Below, in pieces: positions 16,640 through 26,148 of a stretch of 64,000 bases of DNA. The number at the start of each line of letters is the position of its first letter. Within the stretch, counting starts at the first letter, position 1. The position numbers and the translations under genes were made by a program. Location: positions 1-64,000 of the forward strand of contig JANORP010000206.1 in NCBI GenBank assembly GCA_031415375.1, given 5' to 3'. Source of the DNA: JADKCL01 sp031415375 (GTDB lineage Bacteria; Bacteroidota; Bacteroidia; J057; JADKCL01). The notes beneath the pieces are model-generated. The model did no database searches. It was not told the origin of the DNA and saw only the letters and a program-made list of their open reading frames with translations.

Positions 16640-18205
16640 CTATTTCTTGGGCACCATCTCGATGAGCGGCACGATCATCTCATGCATAGAGATGCCGCCA
16701 TGCTGGAAGGTGTCCTTGAAAAACTTTACATAGTAGTTGTAATTGTTGGGGTAGGCGAAGAAGTAGTCTTCGCTCGCAAACACGTAGGTGGAGCTCATGT
16801 TCATCTTAGGAAGCTTGGCCTCCTCGGGCTTGCGGATCGTGAAAAGAAACTTCTCATCCTCATAGCTCAGGTTGCGGCCCTGCTTGTAGCGCAGGTTGGT
16901 GGTCGTCTCGCGGTCACCGACGATACGCACGGGGCGATTCACATAAACGGTGCCGTGATCACTGGTAATCACGACCTTGACTTTGTGCTGCGAGAGTTTT
17001 TTCAACAATTCCAGGAGCGGTGAGTGCTCAAACCAGCTGCGCGACACCGCACGGTAGGCCGCAGGCGTGGGTGCCAACTCACGGATGATGTTGACCTCGG
17101 TGCGCGAATGCGAGAGCATGTCGATGAAGTTGTACACGATCGCATTAAAATCGTTCTTCAGCAGGTTTTTGTAGTTTTCATTGAGCGAAAAGCCCTCATC
17201 GTTGGTGAGGATCTTATGGTAGGAAGATTTGGCATTGATGCGGCGGCGAGAGAGGTGCTCGCGCATGAGGTCTTCCTCGTGCAGGTTCTTGCCACCTTCC
17301 TCATTGTCATTTTTCCAATACTTGGGGTATTTGCTGGCGATTTCCGAAGGATACAAGCCTGCAAAAATTGCATTGCGGCAATATTGGGTCGCGGTTGGCA
17401 AGATGCTGTAGTAATGCCGCTCACTCTCGATATGGTAATAGTCGCTGATGAGCGGCTCCAATTCCTTCCATTGGTCTTGGCGCATGCAGTCCACGAGGAT
17501 GAAAAACACGCTTTCATAGTTGGGGCCAATGTCTTTGAAGGCCGTCTGTGCCAAGACGTCGGGACTCAAGATCGGGCGGTCGTCGAGGTCTTCCGTATTC
17601 ACCCAGTCGAGGTAATTTTCCTGCACCATGCGACTGAAGTTGAGGTTGGCCTCGATGATCTGGGTCTTGAGCACCTCGAGCATGCTCTGGTCTTCATTTT
17701 CCTCGATCTGCTTTTCCCAGTGCGTGAGCTTTTTGTAGATGTCGATCCAGTCCTTGTAATCGTTGCGTTCATAGAACTGCATGCCGATCTTTCTGAAGTC
17801 CTGTTGGTAACCCGTGTTCACCTTTTGGTTCACGAGCTGTTTGTTTTGCAGGATCTTCTTGCAGGCGAGCAGAATCTGGCTGGGATTGACCGGCTTGATC
17901 AGGTAATCGCTGATCTTGGAGCCGATGGCGTCTTCCATGATATGCTCTTCCTCGCTTTTGGTGATCATGACCACGGGCAGGTGCGGATGCAGGCCCTTGA
18001 TCTCGGAGAGCACTTCCAAGCCAGTCATGCCAGGCATGTTTTCGTCGAGAAAGACGATGTCAAATGCCTCGGATTTTACCAAGTCCAATGCGTCATAGCC
18101 GTTGCTCACGGTTGAGACTTGGAAGCCTTTCAGCTCCAAAAACTTCACATGGGGTTTGAGGAGTTCGATCTCATCATCTACCCAGAGGATTTTAGCGTTT
18201 TCCAT
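16640..18205 (-). CDS. porX: T9SS response regulator PorX with PglZ (alkaline phosphatase-like) domain
   Basis: A 521-residue two-domain protein. The N-terminal receiver (residues 1-125) begins with ILWVDDE, has the phosphoacceptor Asp54 in VFLDENMPG and the conserved Lys in DYLIKP. A helical linker follows, then a PglZ/alkaline phosphatase-like domain from about residue 205 with FFILVDCMRQDQW, a catalytic-threonine segment PTATQYCRNAIFAGLYP and the metal-binding ITSDHGTVY. In Porphyromonas and Flavobacterium PorX controls expression and function of the type IX secretion system together with PorY and an ECF sigma factor SigP. The ATG at 18205 gives the expected receiver start; 16 extra upstream codons are not family-like. 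No porY lies nearby. Confidence 0.93.
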   Translation of the reverse strand: MENAKILWVDDEIELLKPHVKFLELKGFQVSTVSNGYDALDLVKSEAFDIVFLDENMPGMTGLEVLSEIKGLHPHLPVVMITKSEEEHIMEDAIGSKISDYLIKPVNPSQILLACKKILQNKQLVNQKVNTGYQQDFRKIGMQFYERNDYKDWIDIYKKLTHWEKQIEENEDQSMLEVLKTQIIEANLNFSRMVQENYLDWVNTEDLDDRPILSPDVLAQTAFKDIGPNYESVFFILVDCMRQDQWKELEPLISDYYHIESERHYYSILPTATQYCRNAIFAGLYPSEIASKYPKYWKNDNEEGGKNLHEEDLMREHLSRRRINAKSSYHKILTNDEGFSLNENYKNLLKNDFNAIVYNFIDMLSHSRTEVNIIRELAPTPAAYRAVSRSWFEHSPLLELLKKLSQHKVKVVITSDHGTVYVNRPVRIVGDRETTTNLRYKQGRNLSYEDEKFLFTIRKPEEAKLPKMNMSSTYVFASEDYFFAYPNNYNYYVKFFKDTFQHGGISMHEMIVPLIEMVPKK

Positions 18206-18352
18206 AAGTGTTTTTACCTCGGTGCGGGTTCGCAGCAGGGCGAAAGTACGCAATTGATTGAAAAAATGACTTTAGGTAAAAACAGGGACGATAGGCAACG
18301 TTTAAGGTGAACCGTGGTAGATACGCGAATCTAGGAAAATAGTTGGATGAGT

Positions 18353-18568
18353 TCACACATTCACCAAGCCATCGGTATCCTCCAACTGAAATAGCTGATC
18401 GACGGTCGTGCCAAATGCAAGCGCCATTTTCAAAGCAAGTACGGTGGAAGGGACAAATTTGCCCGTTTCTACGGCATTCACGGCCTGTCGCGAGACGCCC
18501 AGGCGCTGTGCAAGATCGGCTTGGGTCCAATTTTTCTTGGCCCTTTCTACTTTGATGGTGTTTTTCAT
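18353..18568 (-). CDS. XRE-family helix-turn-helix regulator
   Basis: A 71-residue DNA-binding protein: RAKKNWTQADLAQRLGVSRQAVNAVETGKFVPS is a classic Cro/CI-type helix-turn-helix (residues 8-40), followed by a short dimerisation tail with TTVDQLF. The ATG at 18568 gives the usual compact form. It starts 2 bases before the upstream membrane-protein stop, so the two genes are translationally linked. Such small regulators paired with a four-helix membrane protein are common and probably autoregulated. Confidence 0.85.
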   Translation of the reverse strand: MKNTIKVERAKKNWTQADLAQRLGVSRQAVNAVETGKFVPSTVLALKMALAFGTTVDQLFQLEDTDGLVNV

Positions 18569-18569
18569 C

Positions 18570-18962
18570 TCAGGCGTATTTTTTGCGTGCCCAGAGCAGA
18601 CCGCCTGCATAAGAAAGGAAAAAGAAGGCCACCAATTCCTGCAGGTTCCAGTTGTCGTTGTCCAACGGCAGGACCATCTCCAGGATGCCCAAGACCATCG
18701 TGATCAAAACCGAGAGGCAAAAGGCAATGGCCATGGCCTCCAGCTGTATGCTACGCTGTACCTCGTCAAGATGCGCGAGCTCTCGAATGAAGTTGTAGAG
18801 AAACCAGGCAAATCCCAGTGATAGTATGCCAGTGAAGATGATCCCGATCCCCATCGGCGGTTCAAATTTTTTGACGATGAACATGAAGAGCATGTAGCTC
18901 AAGGCCCAGACGATGGCACTGACCAAGGTCCTTTTCCGATTGTTTTTCAATGTGTTTTCCAT
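18570..18962 (-). CDS. Small four-helix membrane protein paired with the XRE regulator
   Basis: A 130-residue protein with four predicted membrane helices (around residues 13-31, 38-58, 76-98 and 107-124) and a charged first loop. I recognise no enzyme motif. It is directly upstream of the XRE gene and is preceded by a consensus promoter, so it is the first gene of a two-gene unit. Its function is unknown. Confidence 0.7.
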   Translation of the reverse strand: MENTLKNNRKRTLVSAIVWALSYMLFMFIVKKFEPPMGIGIIFTGILSLGFAWFLYNFIRELAHLDEVQRSIQLEAMAIAFCLSVLITMVLGILEMVLPLDNDNWNLQELVAFFFLSYAGGLLWARKKYA

Positions 18963-18986
18963 ATCGACTACAATTAAGATTCATCG

Positions 18987-19016
18987 CAAAGATAGGCATA
19001 CATTTCATAAAGTCAA
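18987..19016 (-). promoter_or_regulatory. Consensus Bacteroidota promoter for the membrane protein/XRE pair
   Basis: On the minus strand TTG at 19016-19014 is followed after 19 bases by TATCTTTG (18994-18987), an exact TAnnTTTG -7 element. The start codon lies 24 bases downstream. The region also serves the divergent HD-domain gene. Confidence 0.65.
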
Positions 19017-19091
19017 TCAAACATTACATTTTGTTATGCAAGCATGTCTATTTATTTTTGAATTCCCATTCACCTGCTCGCATTCAAATAC

Positions 19092-19099
19092 TATCTTTG
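19092..19099 (+). promoter_or_regulatory. -7 element upstream of the HD-domain gene
   Basis: TATCTTTG, identical to the -7 element of the divergent promoter at 18987-18994, ends 19 bases before the GTG start of the HD protein. A -33 TTTG at the ideal distance is not present, so strength is uncertain. Confidence 0.45.
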
Positions 19100-19118
19100 C
19101 CCTGATGGAAATTGCCCT

Positions 19119-20339
19119 GTGAATCAAAATAAGATCATCAACGACCCAGTACACGGGTTCATCGAGATCCCGCGCGGGATCATCCTCGACCTGATCGACA
19201 CCGACGTCTTTCAGCGGTTGCGGCGCATCAAGCAACTGGCACTGAGCTCGTTGGTGTATCCTGGCGCGGTGCACAGCCGGTTCAATCACTGCATCGGTGC
19301 GATGCACCTCACAGGGCAGGCGCTCGATGTGTTGCGCTCCAAAGATTGCAAAATCAGTCCCGAGGAATATGAGGCGACCTTGATTGCCATTTTGCTGCAT
19401 GACATCGGCCATGGCCCCTTTAGCCACGCGCTAGAGAGCGTGATCTTGCAGGGCCTGCACCATGAGCGCATGAGCAAGGCGCTCATGCAGCACCTGAATG
19501 TGCAGTTTGGTGGCCGCCTGGACCTCGCAATTCAGATATTTGAGGGCACATATCGCCGCAAATTTTTGCACCAACTCGTATCGAGCCAACTCGACATGGA
19601 CCGACTCGATTACCTCAAGCGCGACAGCTATTTCACAGGCGTGGTCGAGGGCTTGGTGAGTGCGAGCCGCATCATCAAGACCTTGAATGTCGTGGACGAC
19701 CGCCTCGTCGTCGAGATCAAAGGCATCTACTCGGTAGAGAAATTCATCGTCGCCCGGCGGCTCATGTATTGGCAGGTCTATTTGCACCGGGCTGTCTTGG
19801 CGGCTGAATACATGATCGTCAAGATCCTCATGCGTGCCAAGGAGCTCATGTATGGGCACAACAAGCTTTGGAAGACCGAGGCGCTGGAATTTCTTTTCGG
19901 CCAAAATACCTTGCTCGAACCCAATATCACCCCCGAGGTGATCGCCCGCTACATCGAGCTCGACGACAACGATATCATGGTCGCGGTCAAGCAGTGGCGC
20001 CGCTCGGGCGACAAGGTGCTGGAAATGCTCTGCAACAATCTCTTGCAGCGCAAACTGCTCAAGGCACGCCTCCAAGACACGCCTTTTACAGAGGCCCACG
20101 TCGCAGAGTTGCGCACAGATGCACGCCGCCGACTCGGCCTCACGGATCAAGAGGTGAAATACCTCGTTTTCACAGGCGACATCAGCAATATGGCCTACAC
20201 GCCAGGGCCACAGGAGCCGATTGAGATCGTGCACAAAGATGGCACCATCGAAAATATCAGCACCGCATCAGACATGCACAACATCATGGCGCTTTCCAAT
20301 CCAGTCAAGAAGCACTTTATTTGTTATCCAACATGGTAG
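19119..20339 (+). CDS. HD-domain phosphohydrolase (dGTPase/SAMHD1-like)
   Basis: A 406-residue protein starting at GTG with the N-terminus typical of this family (KIINDPVHGFIEIP). The metal-binding HD motif is visible: His in HSRFNHCIG near residue 52, HDIGHGPFSHALE near residue 93, and the later Asp in SQLDMDRLDYLKRD near residue 158. Members of this group hydrolyse nucleotides, often dNTPs to nucleoside and triphosphate, and are involved in dNTP pool control or phage defence. Length fits the short SAMHD1/YwfO-type family. It stands alone on the plus strand. Confidence 0.85.
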   Translation: MNQNKIINDPVHGFIEIPRGIILDLIDTDVFQRLRRIKQLALSSLVYPGAVHSRFNHCIGAMHLTGQALDVLRSKDCKISPEEYEATLIAILLHDIGHGPFSHALESVILQGLHHERMSKALMQHLNVQFGGRLDLAIQIFEGTYRRKFLHQLVSSQLDMDRLDYLKRDSYFTGVVEGLVSASRIIKTLNVVDDRLVVEIKGIYSVEKFIVARRLMYWQVYLHRAVLAAEYMIVKILMRAKELMYGHNKLWKTEALEFLFGQNTLLEPNITPEVIARYIELDDNDIMVAVKQWRRSGDKVLEMLCNNLLQRKLLKARLQDTPFTEAHVAELRTDARRRLGLTDQEVKYLVFTGDISNMAYTPGPQEPIEIVHKDGTIENISTASDMHNIMALSNPVKKHFICYPTW

Positions 20340-20525
20340 TCAGCGTGATTACTCCATGATGTTGCATGCAAGAGCCCCAAGGCTGCCTGCAATGGAATTG
20401 TCTTTCTACCGCCACGACGATAGCGATGATGCGGATTTCCCAAAATAGTCCTATACTTCGCTACAAATTGGAGTACCCTCCGATAAGATTTTCTGTCAAT
20501 TGTCATTTGCAAATCGCGTTTCGCC

Positions 20526-22352
20526 GTGTCGGTACATTGGAGTCGCCTTGTTTTATTGTTGCAGCTAGCTCTGTGGTGTACCTTGGGCGTGGTGCTCGTG
20601 CGCACAGCGTGGGTGTGTGACGATGCCTATATCACGATGCGTTGCGTGGACAATGCCACCAATGGATATGGACTGACTTACAATGTAATCGAGCGGGTAC
20701 AAGCCTTTACGCACCCACTGTGGGCACTGCTGATCCTACCCTTCCACGCGATATTCAAGAGTGCTTTTTGGGAAATGATCTCACTGGGCATGGGATTTTC
20801 CATCGCTGCACTGGTGATCATGGGCCGCAGCATCGCTTCCAAATGGGCGTGGATTGCCTTGCCGATCATCGCCATCGCTTCCAAGGCATTTATCGAGTAT
20901 GCGACATCGGGCTTGGAAAACGGACTGAGCTATTTGTTGCTGGCCCTTTTTGTGGTGCAGTGGTGGCGGTGCCAAATGGAACGGGGACAGCTCTTGCATC
21001 TGTCACTCATCACAGCATTGATATTGCTCAACCGGCTAGACCTCTTGATGCTGGTCGGGCCTGCCTTTGCGCTGGCCTGCTGGCGCGCGCGGTCCTGGCA
21101 TAACCTCGGGCAAGTGGTCCTCGGCTTCCTCCCATTTGTATTGTGGGAAATTTTTGCGGTCATCTACTACGGTTTCCCATTCCCCAACACAGCCTATGCC
21201 AAGTTGGGAACTATGATACCGCAGCATCAGCTGCTGAAAATGGGCTGGGGTTATTTTGCGGATTCGATGACCCGAGACTGGGTCACGCTCCCTGTGATCG
21301 CACTTGGGCTTGCCGTGGGTTTCCTGCGCCACCGACAATGGCCACTTGCAATCGGGATCGCACTCTACCTCCTCTACGTGCTGCGCATCGGGGGAGATTT
21401 CATGAGCGGGCGCTTTTTTGCCGCGCCGTTTGTCGTGGCATTGCTGCTGCTGGGTAGCGCACTGGAGCAAGACTGGCGACGCTGGGCTCTGGTGGCGATT
21501 CCTGCTTGCTTGCTCGGACTCTTGGCGCCCACCCCCATGCTCCTGAGTGGCAGCGACTATCATGTCTCAGATGAGCTCATTCTCAGCCCCACCCATGTCG
21601 CCGATGAGCGCGCATTCTTCTACAGTGGCACGGGCTTGCTGCATGCGTTTGAGGGGCGCAAAATGCCAGATCATGATTGGGCCAAAGAAGGTTTCCGCAT
21701 GGGCAATGGTGGTGCGAAAGTAATGGTGCGGAAGGTGATCGGCATGACAGGGTATTTTGCAGGCCCATCCGTCCATTTTGTAGATCCTTTTGCGCTATCA
21801 GATCCGCTCATGGCTAGGATGCCATCGATCTACCGCGTTGAGCCACGGGCAGGCCATTTTTTTCGCCGCGTCCCTGCTGGATATTTGGAAAGCGTCGATG
21901 CTCCTGTCAACAAAGTGAGCGACCCCATTTTGAGGAAACTATACGACGAGTTGCGCATCATCACCCGAGGCCCACTTTTTACAGTGGAGCGGTGGCGCGC
22001 GATCTGGACGGCCAATACGCGCAATTCCAAGATGGACGATCTGCGCTACCTGCGCGTGCCAGCCGACACGACGGTACAGCTAGGCACCCATGAGCCGCTA
22101 GACATTCGGATTGCTGAGGGCAGTGCATGGCGGCTGTTGCTGCCGCCTGCAGCGCGCGAGATCAGGTTCAGACTCTCAACCCAAGTAGGCTGCGAACTCA
22201 TTTGGATGAAGGGCGATGAACCTATGGAAGGGATCATCATCAATTGGCAAGACGCACAAAAGTACAATGTCCCCAAAGGTGCAACAGCGATCGCACTGCT
22301 GCGCGAAGGTGGGATTTATTACGCCCAGCTTGTGCAATTCATGGTCGATTGA
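20526..22352 (+). CDS. GT-C membrane glycosyltransferase, AftB-like arabinofuranosyltransferase family
   Basis: A 608-residue polytopic protein with about ten membrane helices in the first 350 residues and a soluble periplasmic C-terminal domain. Just after the first helix it has CDDAYITMRCVDN (Asp32-Asp33) and then GYGLTYNVIERVQAFTHPLWALL, the signature of the mycobacterial AftB-like family, which uses decaprenyl-phospho-arabinofuranose as donor. It starts at GTG 20526; no better start is obvious. The presence of DprE1- and DprE2-like enzymes 5-8 kb upstream suggests a matching donor is made by the cell. The actual sugar is inference. Confidence 0.75.
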   Translation: MSVHWSRLVLLLQLALWCTLGVVLVRTAWVCDDAYITMRCVDNATNGYGLTYNVIERVQAFTHPLWALLILPFHAIFKSAFWEMISLGMGFSIAALVIMGRSIASKWAWIALPIIAIASKAFIEYATSGLENGLSYLLLALFVVQWWRCQMERGQLLHLSLITALILLNRLDLLMLVGPAFALACWRARSWHNLGQVVLGFLPFVLWEIFAVIYYGFPFPNTAYAKLGTMIPQHQLLKMGWGYFADSMTRDWVTLPVIALGLAVGFLRHRQWPLAIGIALYLLYVLRIGGDFMSGRFFAAPFVVALLLLGSALEQDWRRWALVAIPACLLGLLAPTPMLLSGSDYHVSDELILSPTHVADERAFFYSGTGLLHAFEGRKMPDHDWAKEGFRMGNGGAKVMVRKVIGMTGYFAGPSVHFVDPFALSDPLMARMPSIYRVEPRAGHFFRRVPAGYLESVDAPVNKVSDPILRKLYDELRIITRGPLFTVERWRAIWTANTRNSKMDDLRYLRVPADTTVQLGTHEPLDIRIAEGSAWRLLLPPAAREIRFRLSTQVGCELIWMKGDEPMEGIIINWQDAQKYNVPKGATAIALLREGGIYYAQLVQFMVD

Positions 22353-22575
22353 ATCTGCGAAAAGGAAGGCGCTACCTGCTTTTTTGGCCGCCTCTTTTCT
22401 TGGGGCAGGCACGCGATTGATACCACAGAATGCCGTGCGTCACAGGATTCGAGTCGGCTGGTTTCGCTCCGCTGCCCAACAGGCTCCAAAGAAAATTCGC
22501 TGCTTGGATAAATGCTAACGCTTGAAGGTGCATATTTGGTGCGGAATACGATTTAGATTGGTCAAGTTGTTCTCA

Positions 22576-24603
22576 ATGCATATCTGGTGCCTCGTCGTGC
22601 GTAAGGTCCAACGGAGTCATTTGAAGGGTTCGCTCACCTTCGTATGGGCTTGTTGCATGGCTGCTACGATGTCTGCTAGCAATATCGACAGCCTGCGGCA
22701 GGCAGCAAAGGCGCTACCCAATGATACTACCTCTGTGATCACTTTCTTGAAGTGGAGTCAAACGATGCGCGGGGAGAATATCGAGGTAGCCGAAGAGTTT
22801 GCATTGGACGGATTCAGAATGGCCCAATCACTGGATTCCGACAAATTCATGGGAGAGACCAAGTGCTCCGTCGGGGTCATCTACAGCATTCGCAACGACT
22901 ATGATGCTGCTCTCAAAAATTATCTTGAAGCTGAGAAACATTTCAGGGCTGCCGAATTTGAGGCGGGGATCGCCAAATGCCACCTCAACATGGGGGCCGT
23001 CTATCTGGCGCGTTACAATTATGACATTGCCAAGAAGCATCTTCTGGAGGCCAAGGAAATCGCCGATCGTTTGGGCTTGGAGAAATACAAAATCAACATC
23101 AATACCAACCTCGCCATCGTCCTCACGGAAGAAAAACACTTTGAGGAAGCCCTCGCCTTGCACCTAGCCAACTTGGTCATCCACAAGCAAGGCGACAACC
23201 TGTCCCAACTCTCCAATACCTATACCAATATTGGTTATATCTATGAAGTGCAAGATCGCCATGGCGAGGCCTATGAATACTTCAAGCTCGGCTATGACAA
23301 GGCCATGGAGGCCCCAGATGGCAAGTATTATGAGGGCGGTTACGCCTTGCAAAACATGGTCACAGCATTGACCAAGATGGGAAGGTTGCGTGAAGCACAA
23401 GTAGATCTAGAGAAACTCTGGCCGATCGCCCGCCAATCGGGGTCCACGTTGCTCATCGCCGACACATACCGTGCATCGTCTGAATTGTACAAGGGCTTGG
23501 GAAATTACAAGCATGCCCTTGAGGATTTTGAGCGGTACCGCGTCATCAAGGATTCACTTGTGAACGAGGACCAAAATGCCAAGATGGCAACGATGCAAAA
23601 AGAGTACGACATCTTGAAGCGAGACGCGACCATCGCGCGCATCGAGCAGGAGTCGGCCATCATCAAGGCGGCACAAATACGCCAGCAAAAAGACAACAAT
23701 CGACAGTTTTTATTTCTCATCGTCCTCGCCCTGCTGGGAGCTGCCTTGCTCATCGCCGTCGTGATCATGGTCTTTGTGGCCATCAGCCGCAAGCGAGCAT
23801 TGGGTCGGTTGCGCGGCAACCAAAAGCTCATCGAGGATCAAAACCGTGAGATCGAGTTGCAAAACCTTGCTCTCAAGCTTCAAAACGAGCGCCTCGAAGA
23901 CCTCAACCGTGAAAAGGACGGCCTGGTGGGCATCGTCGCCCACGACCTGAAATCGCCCATGAACAAGGCGCTTGCGCTGTCTGAGTTGCTTAAGCTTCAA
24001 GGCGAGTTGAACGAGGATCAACAGCGGTCGGTCGAAATGATGGGCAAGGTCGCAAGTGCCGGCAATGACTTGATCCGTGACCTGCTCGATCTCAACGCCA
24101 TTGAGCATCCAGATGCAGATCTCAGGCCGGAGCATGTCGATGTAGCTCTGTTGCTGCATGAGCTGGAAATGGGATTTGAAGGGGAAGCGCAACGTAAGTC
24201 CATCACGATGAACGTCGTGGTCGCGCGCGATCTCCCAACCGTGGTCTGCGACCGCAAGGCCCTCGTAAGGGTGCTGGACAATATTCTCTCGAATGCATTT
24301 AAATTTTCACCCAAGCAGCGCTCGATACAAGTGCAAGTCTCGGGTGAGGACAAAGACACCATCCGCCTTCAAATCACCGACGAGGGACCTGGAATCAGTG
24401 TAGCTGACCAAGAAAAGATGTTCAAGAAATTTCAGCGGCTCAGCGCCCGCCCTACAGGCGGTGAAAACTCGACCGGTCTGGGCCTCGCGATCACGCAAGC
24501 CTTGGTGCAAAAACTAGACGGTGAAATATGGCTGGAAAGCACTTTGGGTAAGGGCACGACATTCTTCGTGCGCATACCGATCGCCCCGCCGATGCCGCTT
24601 TGA
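22576..24603 (+). CDS. TPR sensor histidine kinase (orphan)
   Basis: A 675-residue hybrid of an exported TPR sensor and a kinase. After a signal-like segment (to about residue 30) come six or so TPR units (to residue 360), one membrane helix (about residues 375-400, NNRQFLFLIVLALLG onward), a coiled coil, a HisKA domain with VAHDLKSPMNKAL, and a HATPase domain with N box NILSNAFKFSP, G1 DEGPGIS and G2 TGLGLAI. It likely senses through protein contacts in the periplasm. The ATG at 22576 is preferred; an in-frame TTG at 22522 would add 18 residues. An imperfect 14-base direct repeat (22529-22542 and 22577-22590) spans the start. No response regulator is adjacent. Confidence 0.88.
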   Translation: MHIWCLVVRKVQRSHLKGSLTFVWACCMAATMSASNIDSLRQAAKALPNDTTSVITFLKWSQTMRGENIEVAEEFALDGFRMAQSLDSDKFMGETKCSVGVIYSIRNDYDAALKNYLEAEKHFRAAEFEAGIAKCHLNMGAVYLARYNYDIAKKHLLEAKEIADRLGLEKYKININTNLAIVLTEEKHFEEALALHLANLVIHKQGDNLSQLSNTYTNIGYIYEVQDRHGEAYEYFKLGYDKAMEAPDGKYYEGGYALQNMVTALTKMGRLREAQVDLEKLWPIARQSGSTLLIADTYRASSELYKGLGNYKHALEDFERYRVIKDSLVNEDQNAKMATMQKEYDILKRDATIARIEQESAIIKAAQIRQQKDNNRQFLFLIVLALLGAALLIAVVIMVFVAISRKRALGRLRGNQKLIEDQNREIELQNLALKLQNERLEDLNREKDGLVGIVAHDLKSPMNKALALSELLKLQGELNEDQQRSVEMMGKVASAGNDLIRDLLDLNAIEHPDADLRPEHVDVALLLHELEMGFEGEAQRKSITMNVVVARDLPTVVCDRKALVRVLDNILSNAFKFSPKQRSIQVQVSGEDKDTIRLQITDEGPGISVADQEKMFKKFQRLSARPTGGENSTGLGLAITQALVQKLDGEIWLESTLGKGTTFFVRIPIAPPMPL

Positions 24604-24635
24604 GACAAGGCTCCACCTCACAAAAAGGCCAAGAC

Positions 24636-25250
24636 CTAGAGAAATTTGCGATAGAATGACCGCGATGCCAAGGCAAACATCTCACGGTCGCCCTTGGAGT
24701 CCCCGTAGGCATAGATACGCCCAAACTGATCGAGGTCCATCGCCGCTCTGATGCGCTTGGCTTTTTCAGGGCCATTGTTATTGGGAGTGGCAAATTCGCC
24801 CATGAAAGTGCCATCGGTATAGGCGATCTGTGTACACAGGCCGTTCAGGTTTTGGGTCGCTAGCCAGGGTTCGACCCAGAGATCAAGGGAAGCGGTCACG
24901 ACATAGACTACATGCCCCTTGGAGCGGTGGAAAGCCAATTTTTCCAACCCTTCATCGCTGAAGAGCGTAGGGAGCATCGTGGCACAGAATCGTGCGCCCT
25001 TCAGCTCCAACTCATCTTTGGTCATCCCTTTGAAATGCTGCAAAAGAAGGGTCTTTTTTGCCTTTTCGGCATCGTACAAACCTAGTTTGGTCAAGATCAA
25101 TATTGGACTGAGCAAGAGCAGACTTTGGAACAACCGGCGCTTGCCGACGGCAAAAGAGATAAAGGCAAGCATCGTGTCATGCCTTGTAAGCGTCCCGTCA
25201 AAGTCAAACAATGCCAGCTTGTTACGTTCAGTGATTCGATTTTCTTCCAT
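24636..25250 (-). CDS. HAD-IB family phosphatase (SerB-like)
   Basis: A 204-residue hydrolase of the HAD superfamily, subclass IB. Motif I is LFDFDGTLTRHDT near residue 14 (nucleophile and acid Asp), motif II is the VVTASLD segment near 118, and motif III is YAYGDSKGDREMFALA near 184. Relatives dephosphorylate phosphoserine or lipid-linked phosphosugars. In many Bacteroidota such HAD-IB enzymes accompany UbiA/DprE genes, where they could remove the 5-phosphate from polyprenyl-phosphoribose; that link here is inference. It overlaps the upstream membrane-protein gene by 23 bases. Confidence 0.85.
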   Translation of the reverse strand: MEENRITERNKLALFDFDGTLTRHDTMLAFISFAVGKRRLFQSLLLLSPILILTKLGLYDAEKAKKTLLLQHFKGMTKDELELKGARFCATMLPTLFSDEGLEKLAFHRSKGHVVYVVTASLDLWVEPWLATQNLNGLCTQIAYTDGTFMGEFATPNNNGPEKAKRIRAAMDLDQFGRIYAYGDSKGDREMFALASRSFYRKFL

Positions 25251-26148
25251 GCGCGATCAGCAGCAATAAAGGCAAGAAGGGTAAATAGAGGCGGTATTCA
25301 TTGAGCCGACCGATGACCAAGACCAATAGGCCATACCCCACCACCAGCAAATAAAAGTAAACATTTTTCCGAAATGTGCCTTTTATAAACGCGGAAATCG
25401 GCTTCCAAAAGACCAGAATCGTCGCCGCCAGCAGATAGGTGGCTGGATGTCGGCTCACATAATAAAGGTTGAGGTTGTCCCACAGCATGAACACGCTGGA
25501 ATAATACCGGGCCTCTGGAAAAATCCATTCCTGCAAAACCACCTGGACGATGATCGGGATGGGAATGAAAAGCGCATAGCTGCGCTTGCGGTAAAATGTG
25601 CCAAACAAGGCATAGATCAGCGCGATGTCGGTACGTGAAAAGCTGATCAGCACGATGCTCACACCATACAAAAGCATACGTAGGCTGGCATCCCGCAAAT
25701 CTCGCAACAGCAGGGCACTCACCATGCACAACACGAGTAAACCCATCGTATCGGGTCGCCAGCCGGTGTATTGCAGGAAAATATACAGAATCGCCAACCC
25801 AAAGCCCATTCCCCAACGCAGGCGCTCCTCCAGACCTCGACTCAGCCGCCACAGCAACTCCAACGCAGCCATTCCAAAGACCATATTGTAGAGCAATACA
25901 GCCGTGTTGAAAGGCATCCACGCGCAGAGATACTTGAGCGGGAGCAGCGGGAGAATGCGGTATTGGTCAGGCGCATCACCATGGAACTGGAAAATGCGCG
26001 CATAAAAGCCATGCTCCAGCTCAAAGTCGAGGTCGAGCACAAAAAACTTATTGGCGGCATTGGCGATGAAAATCGCCAGCAGGGCATGGCCGAGCAGACG
26101 GATGCCGATCTGTATTTTGTCCCTCGTACCAGCGTGCGTGTCGCCCAT
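25228..26148 (-). CDS. Polytopic membrane protein, possible GT-C-like transferase
   Basis: A 306-residue inner-membrane protein with eight or so hydrophobic helices. A first extracellular loop contains FYARIFQFHGDAPDQYRILP, a layout seen in some lipid-linked sugar transferases and polymerases, but no defining motif is present. The ATG at 26148 is chosen because upstream codons lack membrane-protein character; the frame is open to 26265. Its stop overlaps the HAD-IB start by 23 bases, so the two are co-translated and may act on the same lipid-linked substrate. Confidence 0.6.
   Translation of the reverse strand: MGDTHAGTRDKIQIGIRLLGHALLAIFIANAANKFFVLDLDFELEHGFYARIFQFHGDAPDQYRILPLLPLKYLCAWMPFNTAVLLYNMVFGMAALELLWRLSRGLEERLRWGMGFGLAILYIFLQYTGWRPDTMGLLVLCMVSALLLRDLRDASLRMLLYGVSIVLISFSRTDIALIYALFGTFYRKRSYALFIPIPIIVQVVLQEWIFPEARYYSSVFMLWDNLNLYYVSRHPATYLLAATILVFWKPISAFIKGTFRKNVYFYLLVVGYGLLVLVIGRLNEYRLYLPFLPLLLLIAHGRKSNH

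Noticed and set aside
17024..18115. Long plus-strand open frame opposite porX
   Set aside because: PorX is certain; the antisense frame has no recognisable motif and arises from codon bias.
22430..22500. GATTCGAGTC, like a tRNA T-loop
   Set aside because: No acceptor, anticodon or D-arm pairing can be built around it.
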